A stretch of 58,221 nt of DNA from a virus, in IMG/VR virus record IMGVR_UViG_3300010413_000034, positions 1 to 58,221 of that record, one strand, 5' to 3'. Of this stretch, positions 8,981 to 18,129 are shown piece by piece. The notes under the pieces are model-generated. The model searched no databases, was not told the DNA's origin, and saw nothing but the letters and a program-made list of their open reading frames with translations. The position numbers and the translations under genes are program-made. Position 1 is the stretch's first letter. Each line of letters starts with the position of its first letter.

Positions 8981-9931
8981 ATGAAAATATTATTCAGTGC
9001 TGATTGGCACATAAAAATAGGACAAAAGAATATACCTATTGCTTGGCAAAAAAATAGATATTCATTACTTTTTAAGAAAATATACGAATTAGAGAAGGAA
9101 GCTAGTATACATATTATTGGTGGGGATATATTTGATAATATACCAAATCCAGAAGAAGTAAGTATGTTTCTAGATTTTATAAGTAATATTTCTATTCCTA
9201 CTTTCATATATGATGGTAATCATGAAGCTACTAAAAAAGGAAAAACATTTTTAACTTTCTTTGAAAATGCAGTAAATAAATTAAATAGTAATGCACATAT
9301 TATAAATGGTATATATGAATTACCTAATCTAGATATAATTCCATATACTCATTTGAAAACTTTTAAGCCTGAAAAATTTCACAATAGTATTCTTTGTACT
9401 CATGTTAGAGGAAATATAGAGCCTCATGTAAAGGCCGAAATAGATTTAGATTTATTTAATAGGTGGGATGTAGTTCTTGCTGGTGATTTACATTCATATG
9501 AAAATAGCCAAAGAAATATATTATATCCTGGTAGCCCATTATCAATAACTTTTCATAGATCAAAAATTAAAAATGGCGTTATTATATTTAATACAGAAGA
9601 TATGACACATGAATGGATAGAATTGGGATTACCTCAATTAATAAGAAAGACAGTTGATAAGGAAAGCGATATTGTAGAAACAAAATATGACCATACAATA
9701 TATGAAATAACAGGAAATATGCTAGATTTAATGAGTATGGATGCTTCTTCACATATTATAGATAAAAAAATAATAAATAAAGGAAAAGAAGCAATTATAA
9801 ATCTAGGTAATATGAGTATAGAACAGGAATTAGCGGAATATCTGAAGAATATTCTTAATATAAGTGACTCAGATATAGATGAAATATTAAAGGTATATAA
9901 TGATTATAATAAAGTATCTGAAATGGGATAA
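8981..9931 (+). CDS. SbcD/Mre11-type nuclease subunit (T5 D12/D13, T4 gp47-like)
   Basis: This 316-residue calcineurin-like phosphoesterase is the nuclease half of a recombination complex. Metal-binding motifs appear in order: SADWHIKIG (about 5-13), IGGDIFDN (about 45-52), DGNHE (about 78-82), CTHVRGN (about 139-145) and AGDLHSYE (about 167-174). The set matches Mre11, SbcD and T4 gp47. Such enzymes process DNA ends and hairpins together with an ABC ATPase, which is the next gene. The two genes overlap by 32 bases, so they are co-translated. The RBS before ATG 8981 is weak (GGAAA), so its level may be kept below that of the SSB-like gene. Confidence 0.9.
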   Translation: MKILFSADWHIKIGQKNIPIAWQKNRYSLLFKKIYELEKEASIHIIGGDIFDNIPNPEEVSMFLDFISNISIPTFIYDGNHEATKKGKTFLTFFENAVNKLNSNAHIINGIYELPNLDIIPYTHLKTFKPEKFHNSILCTHVRGNIEPHVKAEIDLDLFNRWDVVLAGDLHSYENSQRNILYPGSPLSITFHRSKIKNGVIIFNTEDMTHEWIELGLPQLIRKTVDKESDIVETKYDHTIYEITGNMLDLMSMDASSHIIDKKIINKGKEAIINLGNMSIEQELAEYLKNILNISDSDIDEILKVYNDYNKVSEMG

Positions 9932-11744
9932 TTGGTTTTCATACGGTAAAGATAATATAATAAAATTTTCTGATAGTGTACTAAACCAAATAAAGGGCCC
10001 TAATGGAAGTGGAAAAACATCAATACACTTAATACTAGAAGAGACTTTATTTGGTAAAAATTCTAAAGGAATAAAAAAGCAAGCACTAATAAATAGAAAT
10101 ATTAAAAATGCACAGTTATATTCTGAAGTTGGTTTTTCTGTTGATAGTAATGATTATGTAGTAATTCTAAAAAGAAAAGCTACAATACAAATACAACTAT
10201 TAAAAAATGGAGAAGATATATCTTCACATACAGCAACTAATACATATAAAACAATTCAAAATATATTTAATTTAGATTTTAAAACATTCTCACAATTATT
10301 ATATCAAAGCTCTACTTCTAATTTAGAATTTTTGCAAGCTACAGATAGTAATAGAAAGAAATTTCTAATTAATTTATATAATTTAAATATATACTTAGAC
10401 ATACATGAAAAAATTAAATCTGCTGTAAATTCAACTAATACACAAATTCAAGTATTAACCGGAAAAATAAATACTATTGAAGAATGGGTAAGAAAAAATA
10501 AAAGAGAAACTTTAATAAAAAAAGAAAAAGTAGAAATACCAAAGATAAATAAAAAAGATATAGAAGAGTTAGCAGATTTAAAAGCAAAACATGTATCTAT
10601 AAAAAAAATAAATAAAGATATAAATGATAAATTAACGTTTAAAGAACAATTAGCTTCTTTAGATACTAATATTCTTAGTGAGTCACTTACACCACCAAAA
10701 AATATAGAAGAATTGAATGATAAAATTCAAAATTTAAAGAAGAAAAAAATAGAGAAAACAACAATAATTTCACAGAGAAAAACAGAAATAAATAAAATAA
10801 ATAATTTAGATAGTCAATGTCCTACATGTTTACAAACTATTGAACAAGATTTTAAAGAAGAATTAATAAATGATAGGCAAAAAGAAATAGATTTACTAGA
10901 AAAAGAAATTTATGAATGCTCTATGAGTATAAAAGATATAGAAAAACTATTAATAGATGCAAATATTATTCTAAGAAGAATAGAAGAAAGAAATAAAGTA
11001 GAAACAGAAGTAACTAAACTAATGTCTTCTATAAATGAAGAAATACCAGATGAAATAATAATAGAAACAGAATTATTAGAAAATATAAATAATTTATCAG
11101 AAAAAATAAATACTATTACAGAAGAAATACAAAAAATTAGTAAGTACAATGCAGAAGTTGACACACATAATTCAAAAGTATCTGTTATATTAAGTCAATT
11201 AGAAGAATATAATGAACAGTTAAAATCAGTAAGAAAAAATCTAGAAAAAGAAGAGCTTTTATATAATAGGTTAAATATACTAAAGAAAGCTTTCGGACCT
11301 AGTGGATTACCAAATTATAAAATAGATTATTTAGTTTCAGATCTAGAAAAGGAAATAAATAATTATTTAATAGATTTATCACAGGGTAAATTTCAATTTG
11401 AATTTACACTGAAAGATGATAAGTTAAATATAACCATCTTTGATGATGGAATAAATATAGGAATAGAGGAACTATCCGCAGGAGAATTAGCAAGAATAAA
11501 TGCGGCTACATTATTAGCGATACGTAAGCAGATGATGGTATTTTCCTCTACAAAAATAAATATACTATTTTTAGATGAAATTATGGGTGTTTTAGATACA
11601 GATGGAAAAGAAAAACTAGTAGAAATATTATATAAAGAAAATGATCTAAATACATTTTTAGTTTCACATGAATATTCACATCCATTAATTCCTCAGATAA
11701 ATATAGTAAAAACAAATAAAATAAGTAGGATAGAGAATGGTTGA
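9900..11744 (+). CDS. SbcC/Rad50-type ATPase subunit (T4 gp46-like)
   Basis: This 614-residue ABC ATPase has a split head and a long coiled coil. Walker A is GPNGSGKT (about 33-40). The Lys/Glu-rich coiled coils (about 160-300 and 315-460) flank a CPTC zinc hook at about 307-310. The ABC signature is LSAGELARINAA (about 524-535). Walker B is ILFLDEIMGVLD (about 556-567). A switch histidine follows in VSHEYSH. The chosen ATG at 9900 gives an N-terminus (IIIKYLKWDNWFSYG) that aligns with the first strand of gp46 and SbcC proteins. With the preceding nuclease it forms an end-processing complex used in recombination-dependent replication. Very low GC here (Lys and Asn use AAA/AAT almost throughout) matches its neighbours. 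Confidence 0.92.
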   Translation: MIIIKYLKWDNWFSYGKDNIIKFSDSVLNQIKGPNGSGKTSIHLILEETLFGKNSKGIKKQALINRNIKNAQLYSEVGFSVDSNDYVVILKRKATIQIQLLKNGEDISSHTATNTYKTIQNIFNLDFKTFSQLLYQSSTSNLEFLQATDSNRKKFLINLYNLNIYLDIHEKIKSAVNSTNTQIQVLTGKINTIEEWVRKNKRETLIKKEKVEIPKINKKDIEELADLKAKHVSIKKINKDINDKLTFKEQLASLDTNILSESLTPPKNIEELNDKIQNLKKKKIEKTTIISQRKTEINKINNLDSQCPTCLQTIEQDFKEELINDRQKEIDLLEKEIYECSMSIKDIEKLLIDANIILRRIEERNKVETEVTKLMSSINEEIPDEIIIETELLENINNLSEKINTITEEIQKISKYNAEVDTHNSKVSVILSQLEEYNEQLKSVRKNLEKEELLYNRLNILKKAFGPSGLPNYKIDYLVSDLEKEINNYLIDLSQGKFQFEFTLKDDKLNITIFDDGINIGIEELSAGELARINAATLLAIRKQMMVFSSTKINILFLDEIMGVLDTDGKEKLVEILYKENDLNTFLVSHEYSHPLIPQINIVKTNKISRIENG

Positions 11745-12222
11745 TAGTAGACAAAAGGGAGCTAGAGCAGAAACTGCGCTTAAAAAACTTCTTATAGAGA
11801 AAACTGGATTAACTTGGGAAAGAACTCCAGGTTCTGGAGCCCTAAATGAAAGGCATAAATTAAAGGGTGATTTATATATTCCAGGAAAAGATAATAAGTT
11901 TTGCATAGAGGTTAAACATTATAAAGAGGATCACTTAACTAGTAAAGTACTAACAGATAAAGAGCCACAACTCTTAAAATGGTGGAGTCAAGCAGAAAAT
12001 CAAGCATATCTAGTGCAAAAAGATCCTTTATTAATTTTTAAATTTGATAGAAGTAAATGGTTTATAGCATATACAATACATGCCTTTGATGGATTAATTG
12101 TTGACGAATTTCCTGAAATGAATTATAAGCACTTTATACTTTGGATTGATGAAGGTAGTCATCCAATATATATAACCAAACTAGAAAACTTTTTGGGGGA
12201 GAAAATAAAGTGGATTTTATAG
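11737..12222 (+). CDS. PD-(D/E)XK nuclease, Holliday-junction-resolvase-like
   Basis: The 161-residue protein shows a compact PD-(D/E)XK core: E12 in KGARAE, D45 in KGDLYI, and E58-x-K60 in CIEVKHYK. A basic Ser/Gly segment (RTPGSGAL, 29-36) sits between them. This layout is typical of archaeal Hjc-like and phage Holliday junction resolvases. The gene overlaps the SbcC-type gene by 8 bases and the flap exonuclease by 13. That is the place I recall for T5 D14. Resolving recombination intermediates before packaging is the likely role. Other PD-(D/E)XK specificities cannot be excluded. Confidence 0.75.
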   Translation: MVDSRQKGARAETALKKLLIEKTGLTWERTPGSGALNERHKLKGDLYIPGKDNKFCIEVKHYKEDHLTSKVLTDKEPQLLKWWSQAENQAYLVQKDPLLIFKFDRSKWFIAYTIHAFDGLIVDEFPEMNYKHFILWIDEGSHPIYITKLENFLGEKIKWIL

Positions 12223-13046
12223 ACGCAAGACAGGAAACAGATACAAAAGATAGAGAAAATCTAATGATTGTAGATGGGCTAAATTTAGCGTTTAGATATA
12301 AATATGCAAATAAAAAACAATATGCAATAGAGTATCTAAATACAATCAAATCATTAGGTACTTCTTATGATGCTAAAGATATTATAATTCTTGGTGATGG
12401 TGGTTCTGATTATAGAGAAAATATTTATCCTGAGTATAAAAAAAGTAGAAAAGATCTTAAAACAACACAAACAGAAGAAGAGAAACAAAACTTTATAGAT
12501 TTTTTAGAAGAATTTAATAAAACTTTTGAATTATTAAATGAATTTTTTTATACATTTAGGTTTAAAGGGGTAGAGGCAGACGATATAGCTGCTTTCATAA
12601 CTAAATATTATAAACATAAATATAAACATGTTTGGTTAATAAGTAGTGATAAAGACTGGGATTTACTAATAGGTAGAAAAGTATCAAGATTTTCTACTGT
12701 AACAAGAAAAGAAACAACAGCTAAAAATTGGAACGAACATTATGAATATAATCAACCAGATCATATCAGTATTAAGGTTTTGATGGGCGATAAGGGAGAC
12801 GATATTCCAGGAGTAGATGGTGTAGGTATAAAAAGAGCAAGTTTATTAGTAAAAGATTATGGTACTGCTTTTGATGTTTATGCCTCTATGCCCCTTCCAG
12901 GAAAACAAAAATTTATAGAAAATTTAAATAAGTTTGGCGATAAAATTCTACTAAATTATGAATTAATGGATTTAGAAACATATTGTGAACAGGCAATTGG
13001 AGAAGAAAATATGCAAACAATTAGGGATGAATTAGGGGATGTATAA
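12210..13046 (+). CDS. 5'-3' exonuclease / flap endonuclease (T5 D15-like)
   Basis: This 278-residue protein closely resembles T5 D15 as I remember it. Shared blocks include MIVDGLNLAFR (about 19-29), the PEYKKSR arch segment, GVEADDIAAFI (about 117-127), LISSDKDWDLL (about 142-152), KVSRFS, MGDKGDDIPGV (about 192-202) and LPLPGKQKFI-type residues near 229-238. The metal-binding Asp cluster is complete. The start is GTG at 12210, eight bases after GGGGGAG. An internal ATG at 12264 lacks a good ribosome site. The enzyme removes RNA primers and 5' flaps, supplying the function absent from the separate polymerase. It overlaps dUTPase by one base. Confidence 0.93.
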   Translation: MDFIDARQETDTKDRENLMIVDGLNLAFRYKYANKKQYAIEYLNTIKSLGTSYDAKDIIILGDGGSDYRENIYPEYKKSRKDLKTTQTEEEKQNFIDFLEEFNKTFELLNEFFYTFRFKGVEADDIAAFITKYYKHKYKHVWLISSDKDWDLLIGRKVSRFSTVTRKETTAKNWNEHYEYNQPDHISIKVLMGDKGDDIPGVDGVGIKRASLLVKDYGTAFDVYASMPLPGKQKFIENLNKFGDKILLNYELMDLETYCEQAIGEENMQTIRDELGDV

Positions 13047-13477
13047 TGAGATTAAATATTGTATTAGATGATGAAAAATGTATGCCATATAAAGAACATA
13101 CACAAGATATTGGATATGACTTACGCTCAAATAATGAAAATACAGTCGTTCTTCCAGGAGAAAAAACATTATTTAAAACAGGAGTTAAAGCACAAATTCC
13201 GAAGGGACATGTAGGAATAATAGCCCCTAGAAGTGGGCTTGGAACAAAATACGAATTATCTTTAGCAAATACTATAGGAATAATTGATCCAGATTATAGA
13301 GGTGAATTATTAGTTTGGGTTGTTAATAGAGGCAAAGAAGATATTTTTATAAAGAAATATGATAGATTTTGTCAGTTACTAATATTACCGGCTTTAATAG
13401 CTAATCTAAATATAGTAGGAGAATTGGGCAGCACCTCTAGAGGTGTTGGTGGATTTGGACATACAGGAGTAGAATAA
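13046..13477 (+). CDS. dut: dUTP pyrophosphatase
   Basis: This 143-residue trimeric dUTPase has all five motifs: DIGYDLRS (about 22-29), APRSGLGTK (about 61-69), GIIDPDYRGEL (about 78-88), RFCQLLIL (about 109-116) and RGVGGFGHTG (about 132-141). The last motif has His where Ser is usual. It hydrolyses dUTP to dUMP, keeping uracil out of DNA and feeding dTMP synthesis. Its place directly after the D15-like gene matches T5. Confidence 0.95.
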   Translation: MRLNIVLDDEKCMPYKEHTQDIGYDLRSNNENTVVLPGEKTLFKTGVKAQIPKGHVGIIAPRSGLGTKYELSLANTIGIIDPDYRGELLVWVVNRGKEDIFIKKYDRFCQLLILPALIANLNIVGELGSTSRGVGGFGHTGVE

Positions 13478-13478
13478 G

Positions 13479-13649
13479 ATGCCATGTATAAAATGCTCAA
13501 ACGGAAAATGGAAATACGGTGAAAAGGGTAAATGTATTTATGAAACTAAGAAAAAATGCAATGATGCAGCTGCAGCAATACATATAGAAGAAGAGAAAGA
13601 GAATGAAGCCAAGCACAAGAGCAAATATAGTAACAAGAAGGACATATAG
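13479..13649 (+). CDS. Small Cys-rich protein (56 residues)
   Basis: ATG at 13479 opens a 56-residue frame ending with TAG at 13647-13649. The N-terminus carries C3-x2-C6, then C19 and C27, in MPCIKCSNGKWK and GKCIYE contexts, consistent with a small zinc ribbon. The C-terminus is charged and helical (IEEEKENEAKHK). Short MPCxKCSNGKW-type proteins are, in my experience, common in phage genomes without known function. It starts 1 base after the dut stop, and its last 47 bases overlap the reductase start, which argues for a real co-translated gene. Confidence 0.7.
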   Translation: MPCIKCSNGKWKYGEKGKCIYETKKKCNDAAAAIHIEEEKENEAKHKSKYSNKKDI

Positions 13650-15663
13650 TAGACCTCTAAATGATGATGAAACTGAATTTGAAACCTGGGAACAAACTGT
13701 ATATAGGGTTATAGATCATCAAAGATGGCTTTGGGAAAGAGCATTAACACACAAAGAGTTCCCAGATATTCCGTTACATGATTTAACAGAAGATATACTA
13801 GAATGGCAATCATTAAGTGAAGAGCAAGAAAAAGAACTAGAAGACTTACATTATATAATATTAAATCGAGAAGGATTACCTAGTGGAAGAACCCTCTGGT
13901 TAGGTGGTACTAATATTTCTAAAAAACGAGAAGCCAGTCAATTTAATTGTGCCCATACAGAAATACAAACAGTATATGATTTTGTAGATTTATTTTGGTT
14001 ATTACTACAAGGTTGTGGGGTGGGTTTTACACCAAAAGTTGGAACACTAACAGGATTTAGAAAACCAATACCAAATATAAAAATAATTAGGTCTAAAAGA
14101 ACCCAAAAGGGTGGCCACGAGCAAAATGAAGAAACTTTTATAGATGGCGTATGGACAATATCTGTAGGAGATAGTGCAGAAGCTTGGGCTAAATCAATTG
14201 GAAAATTATTAGCTGGAAAATATAAAGCACATACGTTGATTTTTGATTTTAGTCAGATTAGACCGGAAGGAGAAAGATTAAAAGGATATGGATGGATATC
14301 TAGTGGAGATGGCCCAATATCTAGAGCCTATCCAGCTATTGCTAACATACTGAATAAGCGAGCTGGAGCTATACTAACTAAATTAGATATATTAGATATT
14401 GCTAATTGGTTAGGTACTGTATTAAGTTCTAGAAGAAGTGCCGAAATAGCATTAGTTGAGTACAATTCCGATGAATGGAAAGAATTTGCTAGTGCTAAAG
14501 AAAATATCTATACAGATAAAAATATAAAGCATAGAGCACAATCTAATAACTCTTTAGTTTTTTATAATAAACCAAGTAAAAAAGAATTATCAAAAATATT
14601 TGATTTAATAATCAAGCATGGTGGTAGTGAGCCAGGAATAATAAATGGACAAACGGCTAAAAAGAGAGCACCCTGGTTTTCTGGTGTAAATCCATGCGGA
14701 GAAATATTATTAGCAAATAAATCTTTTTGTAATTTGGTAGAAATACCGGTTTCTAGATTTAAAAATAATATGTCCAGATTATTCGAGGTCATACATTTAC
14801 TAGCTAGGGCTAACTACAGGCAGACTATAGTAGATTTTAGAGATGGAATACTACAAGAGTCTTGGCATTTAAATAATGAGTTTCTTAGATTATGTGGTGT
14901 TAGCACAACCGGAACTGCTCAAAGAGACGATTTAACAGAGTATGAATGGAAATCCCTAAATAGAAGTGCCACAATAGCAGCTTGTGGCATGGCCAAAGAA
15001 TTAGGGCTACAAAGACCAAAAAATGTAACCACAGGAAAGCCTAGTGGTACACTGTCTAAGATTATGGGAACTGAAGATCAGGAGGTATGGGAGGGTATAC
15101 ATAAACCATTAGGAAGATATATCTTTAATTGGGTAAACTTTTCTAGAAAGGATCCCCTAGTAGAGAAATTAAAAGATGCAAATTACAGATGGATACTACA
15201 TCCCACTGAACCAGAAGGTATTCTATTCTGCCTGCCAATAGATAATGGGAATTATTTTGATAGGGTAACAGTTAATAGAAATGATGGAACTGAAGAAATT
15301 CTAGAAATAAATAAAGAAAGTGCTATAGATCAATTAGAAAGATATAAAAAGATACAGATGTATTATTGTGATCAGAATGTTTCTAATACAATTAGTTACT
15401 CTCCAGATGAAAAAGAAGATATAGTAGATTGGCTATATGATAATTGGGACATTTATGTTGGGGTAAGTTTTTTATTCAGACAAGACCCAACATTAAGTGC
15501 AAAAGACCTAGGCTATGAATATCTTCCACAAGAAGTTGTAACTAAGGAAAGATATGAAGAGTATATAGCTATATTAAAGGATATAGATTTCTCTAATACA
15601 GGTACTACGGAAGAGATAAATTCTCAGGAAGAATGTGCTGGGGGAATGTGTCCAATCAAATAA
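13603..15663 (+). CDS. nrdJ: Adenosylcobalamin-dependent ribonucleoside-triphosphate reductase (class II)
   Basis: This 686-residue protein matches the monomeric class II reductase of the Lactobacillus leichmannii type. Key residues are visible: FNCAHTE (Cys about 115), NPCGEI (thiyl-radical Cys 365 with catalytic Glu), SFCN (Cys 376) and a C-terminal shuttle pair C-x4-C (678/683) in ECAGGMCPIK. The 365-376 spacing of 11 equals the C408-C419 spacing of the model enzyme. It reduces NTPs to dNTPs using host or environmental B12, with no small subunit or oxygen requirement. The start at 13603 follows a purine-rich GAAGAAGAGAAAGAG stretch. It completes a nucleotide-supply pair with dUTPase. No intein is seen. 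Confidence 0.93.
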   Translation: MKPSTRANIVTRRTYSRPLNDDETEFETWEQTVYRVIDHQRWLWERALTHKEFPDIPLHDLTEDILEWQSLSEEQEKELEDLHYIILNREGLPSGRTLWLGGTNISKKREASQFNCAHTEIQTVYDFVDLFWLLLQGCGVGFTPKVGTLTGFRKPIPNIKIIRSKRTQKGGHEQNEETFIDGVWTISVGDSAEAWAKSIGKLLAGKYKAHTLIFDFSQIRPEGERLKGYGWISSGDGPISRAYPAIANILNKRAGAILTKLDILDIANWLGTVLSSRRSAEIALVEYNSDEWKEFASAKENIYTDKNIKHRAQSNNSLVFYNKPSKKELSKIFDLIIKHGGSEPGIINGQTAKKRAPWFSGVNPCGEILLANKSFCNLVEIPVSRFKNNMSRLFEVIHLLARANYRQTIVDFRDGILQESWHLNNEFLRLCGVSTTGTAQRDDLTEYEWKSLNRSATIAACGMAKELGLQRPKNVTTGKPSGTLSKIMGTEDQEVWEGIHKPLGRYIFNWVNFSRKDPLVEKLKDANYRWILHPTEPEGILFCLPIDNGNYFDRVTVNRNDGTEEILEINKESAIDQLERYKKIQMYYCDQNVSNTISYSPDEKEDIVDWLYDNWDIYVGVSFLFRQDPTLSAKDLGYEYLPQEVVTKERYEEYIAILKDIDFSNTGTTEEINSQEECAGGMCPIK

Positions 15664-15689
15664 AAAAAGAGGGCTTAGCCCTCTTTTTT
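15662..15689. terminator. Bidirectional terminator between converging blocks
   Basis: GAGGGC (15669-15674), loop TTA, GCCCTC (15678-15683) is flanked by seven A on the left and six T on the right. It can therefore terminate both the rightward reductase transcript and the leftward late transcript. It overlaps the last base or two of the reductase stop and the 3' end of the holin-type gene. Confidence 0.93.
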
Positions 15690-16256
15690 ATTGAATGAAA
15701 TAAAGGGTTTAATGTCTTCCCCCGCTATAACTCTCTTTTCTTTTCCTCTGTGATATGCAGCGATACCAAGTATTGCTAATGGAACAGCCCAGAAAACATC
15801 TAAAGCTGTAAAGGCCATAATTATAGTAGCCGCAGAAGAAGTTTTAAATACTACAACATACATAACAGTTAGTACTTGCAGAAAAAATGCTATGGCTGTA
15901 GAATAGCCCCAAAATGGTCTCCACCTTCTAGTCCATTTATCTCCGGATAAAGCTTCTGCTCGTATTGTTTCATTTACTGTTTGCAGTCTACTAGTATCTG
16001 CTACTAATTCATTTTCTGCTTTTTTCATTAAAAGAGTTTCTAATGTTTCTCTATGTTTTGTCTCTATTTCCCTTAGTTTTATAGCAGATTGAGGATCTTT
16101 TGCAATTATTTGTTCTAGCTCAGCAGGATCTTCCGCGCCGAATACTGCGGCTATTATACTACCTATTGCCGCGCCACCAGGTATAGGTAATGCAGCTCCT
16201 AGCATTGGGGCATATTTTGCTACTGTTCTAGCTAATTTTTCTATCTTATCATTCAT
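15675..16256 (-). CDS. 3TM-type phage holin
   Basis: This 193-residue membrane protein is the last late gene. Residues about 15-40 (APMLGAALPIPGGAAIG) form an apolar N-terminal segment. A charged helix follows (about 45-105). Then WRPFWGY leads into hydrophobic stretches at about 117-137 (AIAFFLQVLTVMYVVVF) and 141-165. The WRP-(L/F)-x-GW/Y signature plus two C-terminal membrane spans is the layout of the 3TM holin family. It would form the membrane lesion that times lysis and releases the endolysin at 16557-16967. It overlaps the upstream membrane gene by 8 bases. Confidence 0.82.
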   Translation of the reverse strand: MNDKIEKLARTVAKYAPMLGAALPIPGGAAIGSIIAAVFGAEDPAELEQIIAKDPQSAIKLREIETKHRETLETLLMKKAENELVADTSRLQTVNETIRAEALSGDKWTRRWRPFWGYSTAIAFFLQVLTVMYVVVFKTSSAATIIMAFTALDVFWAVPLAILGIAAYHRGKEKRVIAGEDIKPFISFNKKEG

Positions 16257-16554
16257 CTTTTAGCTCCGATTTTAGTATTAAAGAAGCTATAAATATAAAT
16301 GGAACAACAACTGCCCAAATAGGTGTAGTCATAATAATAACTGCCCCAATAGCATGTCCTAATTTATATGCAGCATCTGGACCTTCTCTTTTCTCCTTTC
16401 TAGGTTCTCCTATTCCGAGTTTTCTTAAGCCTTCTACTACGTAATCTGTAATAGCATGACTAAATTGCTCAGCGGTAAATTTTAACCTAGTCCATGGTTG
16501 ATCCAATTCTTCTAAAAATTGATCTATTTTTTCTAGTCTTTCATCTTTATACAT
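16249..16554 (-). CDS. Small membrane protein of the lysis cassette
   Basis: This 101-residue protein has a charged, helical N-terminal region (about 1-65) and one long hydrophobic segment (about 68-94, GAVIIMTTPIWAVVVPFIFIASLIL). That segment could cross the membrane once or form a hairpin. It lies between endolysin and the 3TM holin and overlaps the latter. It may be a second holin, an antiholin or an accessory lysis protein; topology alone cannot decide. The positively charged stretch before the span suggests the N-terminal region is cytoplasmic. Confidence 0.7.
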   Translation of the reverse strand: MYKDERLEKIDQFLEELDQPWTRLKFTAEQFSHAITDYVVEGLRKLGIGEPRKEKREGPDAAYKLGHAIGAVIIMTTPIWAVVVPFIFIASLILKSELKDE

Positions 16555-16556
16555 AT

Positions 16557-16967
16557 TTACTCCACTATCTCAAAATGTACTAGGTCATCAAAAGTATTAT
16601 CTTTATAATCACCGTCTTTATCCCAATCTCCACCGAATCTTAACTTTACTCCATGCTTTTCAGCTATAAAAAACACTATAGCTTTTAACTCATAAAATTT
16701 TACTCTATCTTTCCATTTTGCTCCCCAATTGCCGGGTATCGGCCAAGGTGCCGCGTCTACGGCTAATGAAGGATAAGAATTATGTTTACTTTGGGGAAAT
16801 TTTAATTTAGAATTTCCTTCTGTATAAGCTTTATTTTGTTCTTCTTCTGTTCGATGGCCACAAAGAATAGTACAATCATAATACTCAATTACTTCATTAA
16901 ATATATCTTGAAGTCTGGAATCACATTGCTCTAATCTAGTTTTTGATGAAGTTCCAAATTTTGGCAT
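16557..16967 (-). CDS. Endolysin, M15 family L-alanyl-D-glutamate peptidase
   Basis: The 136-residue single-domain enzyme fits T5 Lys (about 137 residues) and other phage M15 peptidases. Likely zinc ligands are H62 (SKHN), D71 (AVDAAP) and H131 (VHFEI). GHRTEEEQ (37-44) supplies the substrate-side Arg, and LRFGGDWDKDGD (109-120) matches the T5 LRFGADWNASGDY segment, which in T5 is linked to calcium regulation. It cleaves peptidoglycan stem peptides. There is no signal sequence, so release depends on the adjacent holin. Confidence 0.93.
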   Translation of the reverse strand: MPKFGTSSKTRLEQCDSRLQDIFNEVIEYYDCTILCGHRTEEEQNKAYTEGNSKLKFPQSKHNSYPSLAVDAAPWPIPGNWGAKWKDRVKFYELKAIVFFIAEKHGVKLRFGGDWDKDGDYKDNTFDDLVHFEIVE

Positions 16968-16971
16968 AATA

Positions 16972-18129
16972 TTACCTTAGTACGAGAATAAGCATTCTTA
17001 AATAACGGCATTGTACAGAAGAACCAACACCGTAAAAATCTAAATCTATAGTTCCAGTTCTGGAAACTCTAGATATACCCCAAGTACTAAACCTTTGGTC
17101 TGTATCATTATAATATGAATTATTAGTATAACTCACCTCAATTACATTAGCTTCGGCATGTTGAATTCGAAATGTAGGTTCTACAGCAGCCACATTTCCA
17201 CCAATATCTGCCCATATAAGTAGTGTTTGACCAGACGTTGTAGTAATAGAAGGTCCAGTATATATAGGTTTCCATCCACTTTCTTGATTCCAACTTATTC
17301 CTGGATCTACAAGAATATCATGAGAAGTAACTACGCAATTATTAGCAGAAGCTAATAGTCCTAAACCAGAAACGTCTGCTGTAGTTATAGCTAAACTTGC
17401 TTTAGCTGAAGCGGGAGACTGAGAGCCCCAAGAACTACCAGTCCCCACCAGAAAATATTTCCAACCAGGGGTTGTAGCTGCTATATCTACTAATCTTCCA
17501 TTATATGGCTGTGCCCCTATATTACTTACGGCACCTGCTGCAGAAGTAGCACCTGTTCCACCATTGGCTATTTGCAATGTTCCAGTAACTTGCGTTTGAA
17601 GATTTACAACATTCAAGGTAGCTAAAGCACCCAATCCTGAAATGGCGGCAACAGTATGATTATGTCCAGCAGCTGCTATTCCCGCTTCTGTATAGCTTTG
17701 ATCCTTCCATACTGCTGATGTTGAATCATATACTAATACATCTTTATTTTGTAGTGGTCCTGTTATTGAAGTATCTGTTAATGAACTTATATTATCTGGG
17801 CTACCTGCTTGAGACGGTGCACCACCATCTATTAAATTTCCCTCTGAATCTACAATAACTAGATTTCCAGGAACTAATGTACCACCCAATTTAACTACAG
17901 AAATAGCCAAAATTCCACTATCTTGTATATTTCCAAAGGTATCTGCCTGTAATAGATATCCATTTGATTCTATTCCTACTTTATCAGCCTTACTAGTAAT
18001 TAGTCCCTCAACTAATGTAGATTCTGTTGTTAAATTAGTGCCAACAGAAGTTATAAATGTACTAATTTTTGTTGGGTAATTAATATCTCCAGTTACAGGA
18101 ATAAGGCTTGTATAATTATATGTTGTCAT
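16972..18129 (-). CDS. Tail fibre protein
   Basis: This 385-residue fibre-like protein has a helical N-terminal attachment region (about 1-60) and beta-rich repeats. It carries motifs common in trimeric phage fibres: AAGHNHTVAAISGLG (about 157-171) and IANGGTGATSAAGA (about 188-201). A C-terminal beta-sandwich knob (about 265-385) likely holds the receptor-binding surface. No chaperone or autocleavage motif is visible. It lies between tail-tip genes and the lysis cassette, and its first base overlaps the stop of the upstream gene. Confidence 0.8.
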   Translation of the reverse strand: MTTYNYTSLIPVTGDINYPTKISTFITSVGTNLTTESTLVEGLITSKADKVGIESNGYLLQADTFGNIQDSGILAISVVKLGGTLVPGNLVIVDSEGNLIDGGAPSQAGSPDNISSLTDTSITGPLQNKDVLVYDSTSAVWKDQSYTEAGIAAAGHNHTVAAISGLGALATLNVVNLQTQVTGTLQIANGGTGATSAAGAVSNIGAQPYNGRLVDIAATTPGWKYFLVGTGSSWGSQSPASAKASLAITTADVSGLGLLASANNCVVTSHDILVDPGISWNQESGWKPIYTGPSITTTSGQTLLIWADIGGNVAAVEPTFRIQHAEANVIEVSYTNNSYYNDTDQRFSTWGISRVSRTGTIDLDFYGVGSSVQCRYLRMLILVLR

